64,000 nt of DNA from Clostridium gelidum (lineage in GTDB: Bacteria > Bacillota > Clostridia > Clostridiales > Clostridiaceae), in NCBI RefSeq assembly GCF_019977655.1, contig NZ_AP024849.1:1707001-1771000 (forward strand), given 5' to 3'. The notes beneath the pieces are model-generated. The model ran no database searches. It was given only the letters and a program-made list of their open reading frames with translations, and was not told where the DNA came from. The first letter of the stretch is position 1. The number at the start of each line of letters is the position of its first letter. The translations under genes and the position numbers were made by a program. Shown piece after piece: positions 34,580 through 43,078 of this stretch.

Positions 34580-36295
34580 ATGATTAGCCAAGAAATTAGA
34601 AAAATAGCTCCTGAAATGGATCCTTTAAGAAGAGGTATGGGATGGAGCACAGATGATTTATCTAAAACACAGATAATAATTGAAAGTACTTTTGGAGACA
34701 GCCATCCAGGCAGTGCGCATCTGGATAAGTTTGTAAATAAGGCTATGGATGGGATAAGTGAAGCAGGCGGGAAAGGCTCTCGATTTTATGCAACTGATAT
34801 ATGTGATGGACAGGCACAAGGTCATGATGGTATAAATTATTCCTTAGTATCAAGGGATATATTAGCATCATTGATTGAAATTCATGCAAAGGCAACACCT
34901 TTTGATGGAGGAGTATTTATATCCAGCTGTGATAAGGGGGTTCCCTCTCATTTAATGGCAATAGGTAGAGTAAATATTCCATCTGTAATTGTAACCGGAG
35001 GAGTTATGGAAGCAGGTCCTGATCTGCTTACACTAGAACAAATCGGAATGTACAGTGCCATGTATCAAAGAGGAGAAATAACAAAAGATAAACTGACATA
35101 TTATAAGAATAATGCATGTCCGTCTTGCGGTGCATGCTCATTCATGGGAACTGCATCCACAATGCAGGTTATGGCTGAAGCATTAGGGTTAATGCTTCCA
35201 GGGACGGCTTTAATGATTGCAACATGCAGTGATTTAGAAGATGCAGCTAAGGAAGCAGGACATCATGCTGTTAAGCTGGCTGAATTAAATTTAAAACCTA
35301 GAGATATAGTAACTTATAAATCTTTTGAAAATGCAATTATGGTTCATGCAGCAATTTCAGGTTCGACTAATTCGTTATTACATATACCAGCAATTGCACA
35401 TGAATTTGGAATGTACCTTGATGTTAGTGAGTTTGATAAAATACACAGAAATATACCATATTTGCTAGATATAAGACCTACAGGAAAATGGCCAGCAGAG
35501 TATTTTTACTATGCTGGTGGAGTTCCTGCAATAATGGAAGAAATAAAAGATTATTTACATCTGGATGTTTTAACAGTTACAGGAAAAACATTAGGTGAAA
35601 ACTTAGAAGATTTAAAAGGAAATGGCTATTATGAAAAGTGCAATGCGTATTTAGAAAAGGTCGGATTAAAAAGAGAAGACATAATACGTAAACATACAAA
35701 TCCAATAGGAAGTAATGGAGCAATAGCTATACTAAAAGGCAATCTAGCACCAAAGGGAGCAGTAGTTAAACATTCTGCAGTTCCAAAAGAAATGCATAAG
35801 GCTATATTGAAAGCTAGACCATTTGACAGTGAAGAAGAAGCTATAAATGCAATATTAACAAAAACTATTAAGCCAGGGGACGCAGTTATAATAAGATATG
35901 AAGGACCAAAAGGAAGCGGTATGCCTGAAATGTTTTATACAACAGAAGCTATATCATCTGATGAAAAATTATCAGCAAGTATTGCATTGTTAACAGATGG
36001 AAGGTTTTCAGGAGCGTCCAAAGGTCCAGCAATAGGTCATATATCACCAGAAGCAGCAGTAGGAGGCCCAATAGCATTAGTTCATGAAAATGATTTGATA
36101 GAAATCGATATACAGTCTAGAAAGCTTCAGGTTGTAGGGATAAATGGAGAAAAATGCAGCCTAGAAGAAGTTGAAAAAGAGTTTGAAGAACGTAGAAAAA
36201 ACTGGGTTCCGAAAGAAGAAAAATATAAATCGGGAGTTCTAAGCATATATTCTAAAAATGCAGTTGATCCAATGCTAGGCGGGTATATGAAATAA
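34580..36295 (+). CDS. IlvD/Edd-family dehydratase, probably a sugar-acid dehydratase
   Basis: 571 residues from ATG 34580 (GTGAGG about 10 bases upstream). Family markers: TDICDGQAQGHDG (Cys about 75), ISSCDKGVPSHLMAIGR (Cys about 117 and the metal-linked Lys), CPSCGACSFMGTA (Cys about 180-186), LTDGRFSGASKGPAIGHISP near the C-terminus. Three clustered cysteines fit an iron-sulfur cluster. The sequence differs from housekeeping IlvD (no MPGAMMA motif) and looks closer to aldonate dehydratases such as YjhG/YagF or arabinonate dehydratase. Its place inside a PTS/GH1 operon also argues for a sugar acid substrate rather than branched-chain amino acid synthesis. Confidence 0.82.
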   Translation: MISQEIRKIAPEMDPLRRGMGWSTDDLSKTQIIIESTFGDSHPGSAHLDKFVNKAMDGISEAGGKGSRFYATDICDGQAQGHDGINYSLVSRDILASLIEIHAKATPFDGGVFISSCDKGVPSHLMAIGRVNIPSVIVTGGVMEAGPDLLTLEQIGMYSAMYQRGEITKDKLTYYKNNACPSCGACSFMGTASTMQVMAEALGLMLPGTALMIATCSDLEDAAKEAGHHAVKLAELNLKPRDIVTYKSFENAIMVHAAISGSTNSLLHIPAIAHEFGMYLDVSEFDKIHRNIPYLLDIRPTGKWPAEYFYYAGGVPAIMEEIKDYLHLDVLTVTGKTLGENLEDLKGNGYYEKCNAYLEKVGLKREDIIRKHTNPIGSNGAIAILKGNLAPKGAVVKHSAVPKEMHKAILKARPFDSEEEAINAILTKTIKPGDAVIIRYEGPKGSGMPEMFYTTEAISSDEKLSASIALLTDGRFSGASKGPAIGHISPEAAVGGPIALVHENDLIEIDIQSRKLQVVGINGEKCSLEEVEKEFEERRKNWVPKEEKYKSGVLSIYSKNAVDPMLGGYMK

Positions 36296-36329
36296 TTAAG
36301 CTATATATTATGTAAGTATTTTTACAAAT

Positions 36330-36370
36330 GGGAATCTAAAAATTAATATATTATTTTAGATTCCCTTTTT
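36330..36370 (+). terminator. Terminator between the dehydratase and EIIA genes
   Basis: Stem GGGAATCTAAAA/TTTTAGATTCCC followed by TTTTT. EIIA may thus be expressed by readthrough at a lower level or from its own start. Confidence 0.85.
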
Positions 36371-36400
36371 AGATAAGAATAAAATACCAGGAGTGATAAA

Positions 36401-36913
36401 ATGAATATATTTGAAAAATTTATAAATAAAAAGCAAGAAGAAACAATTATAAAAAAAACGGAAAATGGCTTTATTTATGCACCAATGGAAGGCGAAGTAA
36501 TTCCTTTGAAAGAAATTAATGATGGTGTATTTTCAGAAGAAATGCTTGGAAAAGGATGTGGAATGAAGCCGACCGATGGAAAATTATATGCACCTTTTGA
36601 TGGAGAAATTATTTTGATTACAGAAACAAAACATGCAATTGCATTGAAAAGCTGTGATGGAATAGAACTACTAATTCATATAGGAATGGATACAGTTAAA
36701 ATGAATGGAAAAGGCTTTAATCCATTAGTGAAAGTTGGAGAAAAAATAAAATGTGGGCAATCACTGATGACATTTTCTATATCTGATATTGAAAAGGCAG
36801 GATATGTGACTACTACAGCAATAGTTGTAACAAACTCTGATCAATATAGAGATATAGAAGTACTTGCACAAGGTCATAGAGAAAAATTAGAAAAGCTTAT
36901 CAAAATTTTATAA
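36401..36913 (+). CDS. PTS EIIA, glucose type (stand-alone)
   Basis: 170 residues. EIIA-glc fold: FIYAPMEGEVIPLKEI, GCGMKPTDGKLYAPFDGEI, the active His93 in LLIHIGMDTVKMNGKGF. It phosphorylates the EIIB domain of the EIIBC protein in the same cluster. It is separated from the dehydratase by a terminator. AGGAG precedes the ATG. It is homologous to the C-terminal domain of PtsG at 6043. Confidence 0.92.
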   Translation: MNIFEKFINKKQEETIIKKTENGFIYAPMEGEVIPLKEINDGVFSEEMLGKGCGMKPTDGKLYAPFDGEIILITETKHAIALKSCDGIELLIHIGMDTVKMNGKGFNPLVKVGEKIKCGQSLMTFSISDIEKAGYVTTTAIVVTNSDQYRDIEVLAQGHREKLEKLIKIL

Positions 36914-36943
36914 GAAAGTAGACTTGTATTTAGAGGAGATTAA

Positions 36944-37057
36944 ATATTTATATGTAATCCAGGATATTTGGATGGTTATATTTTAAAGCATTCTTCACTT
37001 ACTATGCCGAGGCCAATGGAAGTTGATATGGTATGTGACCCAAATACAAGAAAATGA
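36944..37057 (+). pseudogene. Unidentified protein remnant
   Basis: A 37-codon open stretch without a start, containing NPGYLDGYILKHSSLTMPRP then MEVDMVCDP. The dense Pro/Met/Cys pattern looks protein-coding rather than random AT-rich sequence, but I cannot name the family. A hairpin (GCAGAAGT...ACTTCTGC, about 37066-37113) follows. Perhaps it is a lost last gene of the sugar cluster. Confidence 0.3.
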
Positions 37058-37150
37058 AAGTATATAGCAGAAGTGATAATGAAAAATAAACATGTTTGTA
37101 ATACTTCTGCATAATATATTTTGGACTAAAATTAGATGAAATTTATTGGT

Positions 37151-37218
37151 GGATTTCACAGGTCACGCTTCGCATCCACCATGAAAAACACGAAAATCTT
37201 ATGATTTTCGTGTTTTTT
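37151..37218 (+). repeat. Family B element (B3)
   Basis: GGATTTCACAGGTCACGCTT then CGCATCCACCATG, followed by a perfect hairpin AAAACACGAAAATC-TTAT-GATTTTCGTGTTTT and further T residues. Confidence 0.8.
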
Positions 37219-37320
37219 GTATTTTTAAATACCACCTACTACGTTGGTGATTCTAAAAAGATTTCAGTACTTAGTAAAAATAATTTTAAATATACGTTAT
37301 GTTGATGATATAATTAGCGT

Positions 37321-37391
37321 TAGGCACAATTAAAAAAATAATAGAATAGTATGCTTGCATATTTGGTCTATTATTTTCTTTCAGGTGCCTT
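37321..37391. repeat. Family A repeat, short variant (A5)
   Basis: TAGGCACAATTAAAAAAATA...TCTATTATTTTCTTTCAGG then TGCCTTA. The arms use AATAATAGA/TCTATTATT in place of AACAAGTCC; the centre is lost. Confidence 0.75.
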
Positions 37392-37429
37392 AGATAAAAT
37401 ATTAAAATGTAAGGAAGATAAATATGAAA

Positions 37430-37542
37430 AAAATGTTAAAATGATATATCCATCATGGCTATGTAAGGGTTCTGGCAATGAAGCATAGCGCAAAATAGAC
37501 CAGAAGATGGCTTGTTATTTTTTTGAAACCCCCTAAGTAGAA
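37430..37542. repeat. Family A repeat, degenerate copy (A6)
   Basis: It shares CCATCATGGC, GAAGCATAGCGCAAAATAG and ACCAGAAGATGGCTTGTTAT then TTTTTTTGAAA with the right half of the full element and with A2/A3. Confidence 0.55.
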
Positions 37543-37556
37543 TAAATAAGTTAAAA

Positions 37557-37753
37557 TTGACATCAGCTACTGAAACAGTATAATAGAATAAAAAGGAAGT
37601 GAATTTACGATGTCTTTATGTATAGTAGTTAGCTCCATGCAAAGATTATAGGATATGAAAAACTTTTGTTTGGAGCCAATATATAAATATTAAGTTTTTC
37701 ATATTTTAGTCAATCTCTGCATCTTCATTTATAAACTAAATGTAGATTGGAGC
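37557..37753 (+). promoter_or_regulatory. Promoter and structured leader with alternative hairpins ahead of the CD3324-like gene
   Basis: A strong sigma-A promoter (TTGACA 37557, 16-bp spacer, TATAAT 37579) is followed by a short leader ORF (37610). Hairpin 1 pairs GCTCCATGCAAAG (37632-37644) with CTTTTGTTTGGAGC (37663-37676). Hairpin 2 pairs the 37637-37665 arm (ATGCAAAGATT...ATATGAAAAACTT) with 37692-37722 (AAGTTTTTCATATT...). These exclude each other. The gene's own ribosome site, TGGAGC at 37748-37753, repeats the TGGAGC of hairpin 1 and could also pair with GCTCCA inside the leader ORF. This is a translation-attenuator design. Confidence 0.6.
37610..37651 (+). CDS. Candidate 13-residue leader peptide
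   Basis: MSLCIVVSSMQRL followed by TAG, behind AAAAGGAAG about 10 bases upstream. Codons 8-13 coincide with the left arms of both leader hairpins, so a translating or stalled ribosome here would change the fold and could free the downstream ribosome site. No homologue is known to me; support is positional. Confidence 0.45.
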   Translation: MSLCIVVSSMQRL

Positions 37754-37762
37754 AAAGAATTT

Positions 37763-38038
37763 ATGAAATATGAGAAAGCACAAAATATACTACCTGATGG
37801 TATAATTAAAATAATTCAAAAGTATACTGATGGTGGATATATCTATATACCTAGAAAAAATGAAAACAAAAAATCCTGGGGAGAAAATACTGAAACTAAA
37901 AGATATCTTAAAGCACGAGATAAAGAAATTTTTAATAAGTATTCCTCTGGAGTGATTGTTAAAATCTTATCGAAGCAGTACTTCTTAACAGAAAGCAGTA
38001 TTAGAAGAATAATCAGGAATCAAAGAAATTATGATTAA
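37763..38038 (+). CDS. CD3324-like small HTH (Mor-type) protein
   Basis: 91 residues. It matches the clostridial CD3324 family by layout: MKYEKAQNILPDGIIKIIQK, YTDGGYIYIPRKNENKKSWG, ENTETKRYLKARDKEIFNKY, then a helix-turn-helix ending in ESSIRRIIRNQR. The second half resembles Mor-type or homeodomain-like DNA-binding helices. Function is unknown; probably a small regulator. It has its own promoter, a structured leader and a terminator, so it is a single-gene unit. The ribosome site TTGGAGC lies 9 bases before the ATG. Confidence 0.75.
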   Translation: MKYEKAQNILPDGIIKIIQKYTDGGYIYIPRKNENKKSWGENTETKRYLKARDKEIFNKYSSGVIVKILSKQYFLTESSIRRIIRNQRNYD

Positions 38039-38043
38039 TATAA

Positions 38044-38090
38044 AAGGCACATTTTTCACAGTTGTTAGTGTGAAAAATGTGCCTTGAAAT
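38044..38090 (+). terminator. Terminator after the CD3324-like gene
   Basis: Perfect 17-bp stem AAGGCACATTTTTCACA/TGTGAAAAATGTGCCTT with loop GTTGTTAG. The AGGCACA ends also resemble the ends of family A repeats, though the arms are different. Confidence 0.8.
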
Positions 38091-38168
38091 TTCATCTCTA
38101 TATAGTTCTTCGTATCTAGGACACTTTTGATATTTTCAAATTATTATATATACTACATGGTTTTAATA

Positions 38169-38329
38169 AGGCACATGAAAATAAATAACAAGTCCAAAGT
38201 TGCCATGAATATTTTTCATCAGGCAAGGAGATGAATTGACCTCATAGCGAGGCTATTAGGTCAATTTGCCGACGCAGCATGATGGAAAATATGCTGGCAA
38301 ATGAACTTGTTATTTTTTTGATTGTGCCT
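38169..38329. repeat. Family A palindromic repeat, full length (A7)
   Basis: AGGCACATGAAAATAAATAA to TTTTTTTGATTGTGCCT. The whole 161 bp folds on itself: outer arms (AACAAGTCC/GAACTTGTT), middle arms (GCCATGAATATTTTTCATCA/TGATGGAAAATATGCTGGC) and inner arms (ATTGACCT/AGGTCAAT). It is flanked by AATA on both sides. It is the best-preserved copy here. Confidence 0.92.
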
Positions 38330-38432
38330 AATATCTCGTATGATTATAAACATTACAGATTTATTTATGAACTTGGTCTTCATACTGCATAATGATATTA
38401 TTCTTTATGAGGATACAAGGAGGGGATAATTT

Positions 38433-39986
38433 ATGAGTATTCTAGAAATTGAAAACATGAGCCATTCATTTGGAGATAGAATATTATTTAGTAATGTATC
38501 TTTTAGATTATTAAAAGCAGAACATATTGGTATTATTGGTGCTAACGGTGAGGGTAAATCAACCTTTATGAAAATTATTACAAATAAAATTTTGCCAGAT
38601 GGAGGAACTATTGAGTGGAATAGTAAATTTAGCATTGGGTATATGGATCAACAGGTTGATTTAAAAGAAGGAATTACTGCATTAAATTTTTTGAAAGAAG
38701 CATTTCTAAATTTATATAATATAGAAAATAAAATAAATGATTTATATAATAAGCTTGGCAATATGAACGATGAGGAAATGAATAAAAACCTAAATAAAAT
38801 TGCTACCATGCAGGAAATATTAAATAAAAGTGATTTTTACAGTATTAATTCCAAAATACAATCAACCGCAGCTGGTCTTGGAATGAAGGATCTTTTAGAT
38901 AATGATGTTTCAGTTTTAAGTGGAGGTCAGAGAACTAAAGTTTTACTTGCTAAACTACTGCTGCAAAAACCAGATATTTTATTGTTAGATGAGCCAACTA
39001 ACCATCTAGATGAAGAACATATTGAATGGCTTAAAAATTATTTGATAAACTATGAAAGTGCATTTATATTAATATCCCATGATAATAGTTTTTTAAATAG
39101 TGTAGTAAATGTAGTTTATCATCTTGAGCATAAAGCATTAACAAGATATGGGGGAAACTATGATTATTTTGTTAAACTTTATGAAATACGAAAACAACAG
39201 AGGTTAATTGAATATAAAGAACAGCAAAACGAAATTGCAAAGCTTGAAGATTATATAAGAAAAAATAAAGTGAGAACTGCAACTTCAAAACAAGCTAAAG
39301 CAAGAGAAAAAAAACTTAATAAAATTGAAAAAATAGAAATCAAAAAAGAAATTATAAAACCTCATTTTAACTTTAAAAGTGTAAAAATGCCAGAAAGCAT
39401 AATTTTTAAAGCGAGCAATTTAATTATTGGATACAACAATCCCTTAAGCAAACCTCTAAATTTAAAAATGAAAAGAGGACAAAAAATTGCAATAATTGGA
39501 GCTAATGGTTTAGGAAAAACAACTCTTCTAAAAAGCTTACTTGGATTATTAAAACCTATAAATGGTGAAATAACTTTAAGCAGTTATAAAAAGATAGGAT
39601 ATTTTGAACAGGAGATTGCAGAAGATAATACTACTCCAGTTTTAAATGATGTTTGGAACACTTTTCCGAATTTAACTCAAACGGAAGTAAGACGTGATCT
39701 TGCTAGATGTGGATTAACAAGGCAGCATATAGATAGTCCTATTAATATATTAAGTGGAGGAGAACAAGCTAAAGTTAGATTATGTAAGTTAATTAATGAA
39801 CCCACCAATATATTAGTTTTAGATGAACCAACAAACCACTTAGATATTTATGCTAAAAATGAACTTAAGCGTGCTTTAAAAGAATATGAAGGCAGCATAA
39901 TTCTAGTATGCCATGAACCGGAGTTTTATAAAGATATTGCAACAGATGTATGGACTTGCGAAAATTGGAGGTGTTGCAATAAGTAA
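38433..39986 (+). CDS. ABC-F family ATPase
   Basis: 517 residues with two ABC domains in one chain and no membrane segment. Walker A GANGEGKST and GANGLGKTT; signature SGGQRTKVLLAKLL and SGGEQAKVRLCKL; Walker B LLLDEPTNHLD and LVLDEPTNHLD. The charged linker between the domains (about 230-310, GGNYDYFVKLYE...KVRTATSKQAKAREKKL) is the interdomain helix pair of ABC-F proteins that reaches the ribosome. It is either a translation factor or an antibiotic-protection protein; subfamily is not assigned. AGGAGGGG precedes the ATG. An antimicrobial-peptide module follows. Confidence 0.9.
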   Translation: MSILEIENMSHSFGDRILFSNVSFRLLKAEHIGIIGANGEGKSTFMKIITNKILPDGGTIEWNSKFSIGYMDQQVDLKEGITALNFLKEAFLNLYNIENKINDLYNKLGNMNDEEMNKNLNKIATMQEILNKSDFYSINSKIQSTAAGLGMKDLLDNDVSVLSGGQRTKVLLAKLLLQKPDILLLDEPTNHLDEEHIEWLKNYLINYESAFILISHDNSFLNSVVNVVYHLEHKALTRYGGNYDYFVKLYEIRKQQRLIEYKEQQNEIAKLEDYIRKNKVRTATSKQAKAREKKLNKIEKIEIKKEIIKPHFNFKSVKMPESIIFKASNLIIGYNNPLSKPLNLKMKRGQKIAIIGANGLGKTTLLKSLLGLLKPINGEITLSSYKKIGYFEQEIAEDNTTPVLNDVWNTFPNLTQTEVRRDLARCGLTRQHIDSPINILSGGEQAKVRLCKLINEPTNILVLDEPTNHLDIYAKNELKRALKEYEGSIILVCHEPEFYKDIATDVWTCENWRCCNK

Positions 39987-40082
39987 TAGCACATTAAGGA
40001 TTTTCTGATAATAGAAGGCAGGTAGCAATGAATAAAGAAATAATAAATCTCCCACAAGAATTATTTGATAATGCTCATTTGG

Positions 40083-40125
40083 AACCCACGAAAATCTAAA
40101 TATTGGATTTTCATGGGTTGTTTTA
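40083..40125 (+). terminator. Terminator hairpin of the family B type (B5)
   Basis: AACCCACGAAAATC-TAAATATTG-GATTTTCATGGGTT followed by GTTTT. It ends the ABC-F gene. The gap 39987-40292 otherwise holds AT-rich promoter sequence for the Bce-type genes. Confidence 0.85.
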
Positions 40126-40292
40126 ATTTGCAAATATTTAGAGAAAGGATTTATATCTATATTAATATAACAAAAATGTAATGTTAATGAAACATAGTTC
40201 AATTGATGATATAAATAGAATCGTATAAAATAAGTTACATGAAATGAAGTTAACAATAATAGTTAATGTAAAGAAAAAAGGGAGATTTATAA

Positions 40293-41060
40293 ATGAAAAG
40301 CATATTAAGTATAGAAAGAATTGAAAAGTATTATGGTAGTAAAGATAATGTAACAAAGGCTATAGATAATATCAGCTTTAAGGTAGATGAGGGGGAGTTC
40401 GTTGGAATAATGGGACCTTCAGGAAGTGGTAAAACTACATTACTTAACTGTATATCAACTATTGACAATGTTACTGCGGGTAAAATAATAATAAATAATA
40501 GTGATATTACTAGACTAAAATCAAAAGAGTTAGATAAGTTTAGACAAAATGAGTTAGGTTTTATATTTCAAGACTTTAATTTATTAGATACTCTGACAGG
40601 TTATGAGAATATTGCTTTAGCATTAACAATAAAAGGGGAGAAAAGTTCAGAAATAGATGAAAAAATAAAATCAGTAGCAAAACATTTAGAAATAGGACAG
40701 ATATTAGATAAATATCCTTATGAAATGTCTGGTGGACAAAAGCAAAGAGTTGCATCAGCAAGGGCAATAGTAACTAATCCATCTTTAGTGCTTGCTGATG
40801 AGCCAACAGGATCGCTAGATTCAAAATCGGCTAGACTATTACTTGAAAGACTTGAAACTCTAAACAAGGATTTGAATACTACCATACTTATGGTTACTCA
40901 CGATTGTTTTACAGCAAGCTATGCTCATAGGATACTTTTTATTAAAGATGGAAGAATCTTTAGCGAACTAATAAGAGGAAATGACACTAGAAAGGAATTC
41001 TTTAATAAAATTATAGAAGTTATAACTCTTCTTGGAGGTGACGATAACAATGTATTTTAA
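40293..41060 (+). CDS. BceA-type ABC transporter ATPase
   Basis: 255 residues. Walker A GPSGSGKTT, signature MSGGQKQRVASARA, Walker B LVLADEPTGSLDS, H-loop VTHD. It belongs to the MacB/LolD-like ATPases that pair with FtsX-type permeases. It overlaps the permease gene by 11 bp and is followed by a two-component system, giving the gene order A-B-R-S of bacitracin/antimicrobial-peptide sensing and detoxification modules. GGGAG precedes the ATG. Confidence 0.92.
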   Translation: MKSILSIERIEKYYGSKDNVTKAIDNISFKVDEGEFVGIMGPSGSGKTTLLNCISTIDNVTAGKIIINNSDITRLKSKELDKFRQNELGFIFQDFNLLDTLTGYENIALALTIKGEKSSEIDEKIKSVAKHLEIGQILDKYPYEMSGGQKQRVASARAIVTNPSLVLADEPTGSLDSKSARLLLERLETLNKDLNTTILMVTHDCFTASYAHRILFIKDGRIFSELIRGNDTRKEFFNKIIEVITLLGGDDNNVF

Positions 41061-43041
41061 GCTAGCTGCTAGCAATATAAAAAAAAGTTATAAGGACTAT
41101 ACGATATATTTCTTAACACTAATACTAGCTGTTTGTATATTTTATAGTTTTAACTCTATAGATTCACAAAAGGCACTTTTTGATATGAAATCTTCAAATG
41201 CAAATTACATATCAAAATTAGCTGAAACTATGTCTATTTTTTCAATATTTGTATCAGTAATATTAGGCAGTTTAATATTATATGCAAATAATTTTTTGAT
41301 AAAGAAACGTAAAAAAGAATTAGGAATATATATGACTTTAGGTATGGGGAAAAGAAAAATATCTAGAATTTTAGTAACAGAGACATCTATAGTAGGAGCT
41401 ATATCTTTAATTGCTGGTCTTATATTAGGAATGGGAACATCGCAGGTTTTATCTGCTTTTACATTAAAATTATTTGATGTTGCAATGGAGGAATATAGAT
41501 TTACTGTTTCAATAAGTGCTATAGGTAAGACTATATTATGCTTTGGAATAATGTTTTTACTTGTAATGATATTTAATGTATTTATTATTTCTAAATACAA
41601 AATAATTGATTTACTAGCAGCAGATAAAAAAAATGAAAATATAAAATTTAAAAATCCTTTTATATATTTAGCATCATTTGTGTTAAGTGTAGTGTCATTA
41701 ACATGTGTGTATAAATTTATACTAAAGATAGGAATAGACACATGGAACCCTATGTTTAGGCCATCACTAGTCATTTCAGTAGTAGGTACATTATTATTTT
41801 TCTTTAGTTTATCTGGAGTTATATTATATATAGTAAATAATAATAAAAATGTATATTTTAAAGGATTAAATATATTTGTAGTGAAACAAATAAGTAGGAA
41901 GGTTAATACAAATTTCATATCAATGTCAGTAATATGTTTAATGTTATTTATTACAATACTTGTATTATCTACAGGAATAAGTCTTAAGAAAGATTTTGAA
42001 GCAGGGCTCGAAAAAATAACACCTTTTGATGCCAGTCTAATATTATATGCTGATGATGAAACACAAAATGTAGAAGATATATTTAATAAAATTGATTTTA
42101 AAATAAGTGAAAATGAAAAATATGAAATTCATAATGAATATGGTGCAGATGTTAAGCTGAACGAGTTATTTACAAGTGAAGACGAAGTTCTTGAAGGTTG
42201 GGGAGCAGGTCTTGTAAAGATATCTGATTATAATAAAATGCTAAAATTAAAGGGTGAAAAAGAAATAAGCTTAAACAAAGATGAAGTTTTAATTTTATCA
42301 AATTATAATAAATTAATTAAACCAATTAATCAAAAATTAAATAATGGCAATAAAGTGAATATTAAAGGAAAAGAATATGTAGTAAAAAATCATAAGGCTA
42401 TAGAGGGGAATCTCGATACCGATAGAATATCAGATAATTATTGCACAATAGTTATAAATGATGAGTTTTTATCTGATTGTAAAGTTTTTGAATCAGTACT
42501 TAATGTAATGTATTGTGACGAAAGCAGAGAGGAAAACAATAAAAAATACGAAGAAATAGACAAGAATTCCTGGATTGGTGGTAAGTATGAAAGCTTAAAC
42601 CTTCCACATATAAATGCATCGTCAAAGGATGGAATTTATTCTGAGGAAAAGGGTTCGACAACATCAATATTATTTCTTGCAATATATTTAGCTATAGTAT
42701 TTTTAATAACAAGCATGGCGGTATTAGCCCTTCAACAATTATCAGAAGCTAGTGATAGTATAGAAAGATATAGAGCTTTAAGGAGAATTGGTGCAAACAA
42801 AAAAATGATAAATAAAACAATATTTATTCAAACTTTGATACATTTTAGCCTTCCAGTGATTCTTGCATTAATTCATTCAATTGTTGGTGTTATTGTAGTT
42901 AATAATGAGATAAGTACGTATAGCCAGATAGATATTAGATTTTCAACTTTAATAACAGCTTTAATATTTGTTGTAGTTTATGTAGGATATTTCTATATAA
43001 CATATACAGGCTATAAAAATATAGTAAAAAATAGTATTTAG
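41050..43041 (+). CDS. BceB-type ABC permease (FtsX family, 10 TM)
   Basis: 663 residues from ATG 41050 (GGAGGTGA upstream; a TTG at 41032 overlaps it). About ten membrane helices, with a large extracellular domain of about 200 residues between helices 7 and 8 (about 315-530), the peptide-sensing region in BceB. FtsX-like segments occur in both halves (KKRKKELGIYMTLGMGKRKI; ERYRALRRIGANKKMINKTI). It works with the ATPase before it and signals to the histidine kinase after it. The ligand is a cell-wall-active peptide by family knowledge; the exact one is unknown. Confidence 0.9.
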   Translation: MYFKLAASNIKKSYKDYTIYFLTLILAVCIFYSFNSIDSQKALFDMKSSNANYISKLAETMSIFSIFVSVILGSLILYANNFLIKKRKKELGIYMTLGMGKRKISRILVTETSIVGAISLIAGLILGMGTSQVLSAFTLKLFDVAMEEYRFTVSISAIGKTILCFGIMFLLVMIFNVFIISKYKIIDLLAADKKNENIKFKNPFIYLASFVLSVVSLTCVYKFILKIGIDTWNPMFRPSLVISVVGTLLFFFSLSGVILYIVNNNKNVYFKGLNIFVVKQISRKVNTNFISMSVICLMLFITILVLSTGISLKKDFEAGLEKITPFDASLILYADDETQNVEDIFNKIDFKISENEKYEIHNEYGADVKLNELFTSEDEVLEGWGAGLVKISDYNKMLKLKGEKEISLNKDEVLILSNYNKLIKPINQKLNNGNKVNIKGKEYVVKNHKAIEGNLDTDRISDNYCTIVINDEFLSDCKVFESVLNVMYCDESREENNKKYEEIDKNSWIGGKYESLNLPHINASSKDGIYSEEKGSTTSILFLAIYLAIVFLITSMAVLALQQLSEASDSIERYRALRRIGANKKMINKTIFIQTLIHFSLPVILALIHSIVGVIVVNNEISTYSQIDIRFSTLITALIFVVVYVGYFYITYTGYKNIVKNSI

Positions 43042-43078
43042 TTTTATAATAACCTTATATTTGAGTAGGGGGAACACA

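Noticed and set aside
40235..40272. TTACAT...ATGTAA inverted repeat upstream of the BceA-type gene as a BceR site
   Set aside because: The arms are only 6 bp with a 26-bp gap in very AT-rich sequence; no match to a known BceR box that I can confirm.
41205..41918. 237-codon open frame on the minus strand inside the BceB-type gene
   Set aside because: Antisense to a conserved membrane protein; its hydrophobic content mirrors the complementary strand. No start signals.
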